This document shows, piece after piece, positions 61,988 to 64,000 of a DNA stretch of 64,000 bases. The stretch's first letter is position 1. Every line of letters starts with the position of its first letter. The position numbers and the translations under genes were made by a program. Under the pieces are notes generated by a model. That model was not told the DNA's origin, did no database searches, and was given only the letters and a program-made list of their open reading frames with translations. The DNA comes from Tetrapyrgos nigripes (Eukaryota; Basidiomycota; Agaricomycetes; Agaricales; Campanellaceae), in contig JAACJM010000049.1 of NCBI GenBank assembly GCA_013368315.1, forward strand, positions 62,001-126,000, written 5' to 3'.

Positions 61988-63998
61988 CTACTCTTGAGAC
62001 ACTGCGGCAATGATCTCTGGATCTCTCGGCGATATAACACATTCGAACGGACGCAGACGACTGGTGACCATTGCAATTAGTCGGAATTTAGCTCTAGCAG
62101 ACCACAAAGGACATTGATAAGTTATAACATACCTGACGGGTCCGCCTTCGGGCTGATACTCGGGGAAGACAGGCTTGCCACCTTCAGTGACTGGCGTGAC
62201 ATTGAAAGCGGCGACACACATGGCCAAGGTAATATACAGCGATATTTCGGCCAAAAAGCGGCCTGGGCATATCCTGTATTACGAGGAGAGGTGGTTTCAT
62301 GAGTGGTCCAGGTGAAAACTGGTAAGGTGGATTGGATCGCTCACCGTCTTCCAAAACCGAAAACAATCTCCCGAGGGTCAGGTTCCGGTTTTGGTCCAAG
62401 GAAACGGTCGGGGTTGAAAACTTCAGGATCATGGTAAACTTCAGCGTCTCGAGTCATTTTCCTGCAAGTACGATGCTCAAGATAACAAAGCAGATAGCAA
62501 TTCTGCTCGAAATAGACCTACCAAATATTGGAAATAACGAGACTACCCTTGGGAATGAAATAACCCTCGTGATAATCATCTTCAGTTGTTGCATGAGGGA
62601 GACCTGTTCCATCGCATAAGTTGAGAGCCAACTTCGAAATAATCTCAAGAAAATTTACCATCGGGAACAGAAGGGTGGAATCGCATGACTTCCTTTACCA
62701 GAGACTCCAGATACGGAAGATTTTCGCGGTCCTCGAAGGTGGGAAGACGTCCTCGTCCAACGACACGATCCATCTCTTCGTGAGCTCTCTTCTGGATCTC
62801 TGGATGTAAGCACATCATGAGGAAGAACATGTGAACGGTAATTGCTGTGGTTTCTCCTCCACCTGAGTAGACAAATCTGGTTTAACACGATGGCCAAGAA
62901 CTCAACAGGTCCGAGTCACTCACCGCCAAACATAGATCCAGCGGCGTGCATCAGTATATCCTCTTCTTCAGGTGATAGTCCTGTCTTGAGCAAGTTTCTG
63001 GTGAACGATTCTTCAGCGGTACCTGCTGCCTAATCACCCGTTCAAGCTTCAGATCAATTACTAGAATAGCGAATGGTACAAACCATCTGTTGTTTCACAA
63101 AGTCGAAAGGTATCTTAACCATAAGACCATAGAGTGGTCTCCAGAGTCTTGCTGTCTTTTGGAATCCAGCGCCTGGGACCCACTCAGGAATGTACTGCAC
63201 TATGGTATATTGTGGCGACTCGTTAATGTCCGTGTATGAGTGACAGTTGAGTACTTACGAATGGGCAGTTGATTTACCATAAATCTCGACGGCGAACATC
63301 CTTCATTAAAGGACTCCATCGCATTATTCCCGGCTCTAATGAATTCATCGTCGCGATCTTTTGCCTTATATCCATATGCGACTCGTAGAATGATAGCCCC
63401 TGCATGTCTGTGATGCAATGATGAGCACTAAGAAGGGAAATATGTAAACACTTGAATAACGTACTGAAAGCAATGGTCAAACAACCTCTCTGGAGATTCT
63501 AAGACAAGCTTTACAAAATGTTTCGCGTGGTTTTCTTCTTGAGGCCAGTAGTTCTTCAAGGAGACTGTACTTCCCAATTCATTGTGAAAAGTCTTGCGAT
63601 AAGAGCGAAACCTCTGTCCATATTCCGTGAAGGCCATGGCGTTTTCCCATCCCATCAGCTTCACGGGCATCGTGGGACGCGGTCTGGAGGAGTATTTCGT
63701 GCCCTTCTTGTCCATGAGCTCGATCGCGTGCTTGAACGAGTTGACCACAACAATAGTCATACCGAACGCGGACGCGGAAACGACAGGACCTATTGGCAAG
63801 TTAAAAGCGGGTATGTAAACAGGCAAAACGCAACACACCATATTTATCGGCCCATTCCCCGTAAGTTTTCCAATCGTATGACGAAGGTAGATCGAGGAGA
63901 TTACCAATGATAGGAAGCCCTGGAGGACCGGGGGGCAGTGGAGTCCCTTTCTTGCGAGTAAGAAAGATACCAACTGCGAGTGCAGTTGTGAGCAAAAT
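61988..63998 (-). CDS. Cytochrome P450 monooxygenase 2 (5' end beyond window)
   Basis: P450 paralogue facing P450 gene 1; it ends with AAVSQE at 61988. Visible motifs: [59 protein letters not shown]-helix [18 protein letters not shown], ExxR in [14 protein letters not shown], and haem loop [15 protein letters not shown] assembled across an intron. Several motifs correspond to those of gene 1 (for example [26 protein letters not shown]), so they are related but not recent copies. Here the I-helix and haem-loop exons are ordinary size. The first open codons at the window edge ([16 protein letters not shown]) lack the initiator Met, so a few N-terminal residues lie outside. Substrate unknown. 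Confidence 0.88.
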
Positions 63999-64000
63999 AA

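Overview
The window looks like nuclear DNA of a filamentous basidiomycete, most likely an agaricomycete. Genes are broken by many short GT-AG introns of about 50-60 nt, including micro-exons of 10-25 nt. The gene content also fits: a class I hydrophobin, a Zn2Cys6/PAS gluconeogenesis regulator (ERT1 type), cytochrome P450s, a GH1 beta-glucosidase, an NACHT-ankyrin NLR, F-box proteins and a glycine-rich, probably GPI-anchored protein. No rRNA, intact tRNA, CRISPR array or autonomous transposon was seen. Exon models were built by hand from splice signals, reading frame and family motifs. For most of the larger genes the summed exons are divisible by three.

Layout. 1-2302 (-): NACHT-ankyrin NLR, cut by the window edge. 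2.3-12.1 kb: gene-poor, with a 42-residue secreted peptide gene (about 5 kb), a repeat-bounded element (6.8-7.2 kb) and a six-unit degenerate tandem array (8.8-11.0 kb). 12.1-24.8 kb: three DUF2235 alpha/beta-hydrolase paralogues, two of them forming a large inverted duplication around an Asn-rich gene. 26.3-29.4 kb: ERT1-like transcription factor. 30.1-33.3 kb: tandem F-box pair. 33.5-34.9 kb: Gly-rich surface protein. 35.6-41.4 kb: divergent Gfo/Idh/MocA oxidoreductase and GH1 beta-glucosidase. 42.3-43.3 kb: small fold-back element, then hydrophobin. 46.6-51.3 kb: MFS transporter and old-yellow-enzyme reductase. 51.6-55.5 kb: tandem pair of low-complexity genes. 57.2 kb: tRNA-like Pol III element. 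58.1-64.0 kb: two facing P450 genes with another Asn-rich gene between them.

The most interesting signal is a gap-free, about 20-residue hydrophobic motif (x-F-x-x-A-x-x-M-x-F, about 8 residues, then A-G). It occurs near the N-terminus of the NLR, at the extreme N-terminus of the Asn-rich gene inside the DUF2235 inverted repeat, in the N-terminal part of the Asn-rich gene between the P450s, and three times in each member of the 52-55 kb tandem pair. Outside the NLR it is usually followed by N/Q/G/Y-rich, prion-like sequence. A family of small motif-bearing proteins sharing a module with an NLR suggests a homotypic (possibly amyloid-type) signalling network. That function is inference; the motif sharing is visible in the sequence.
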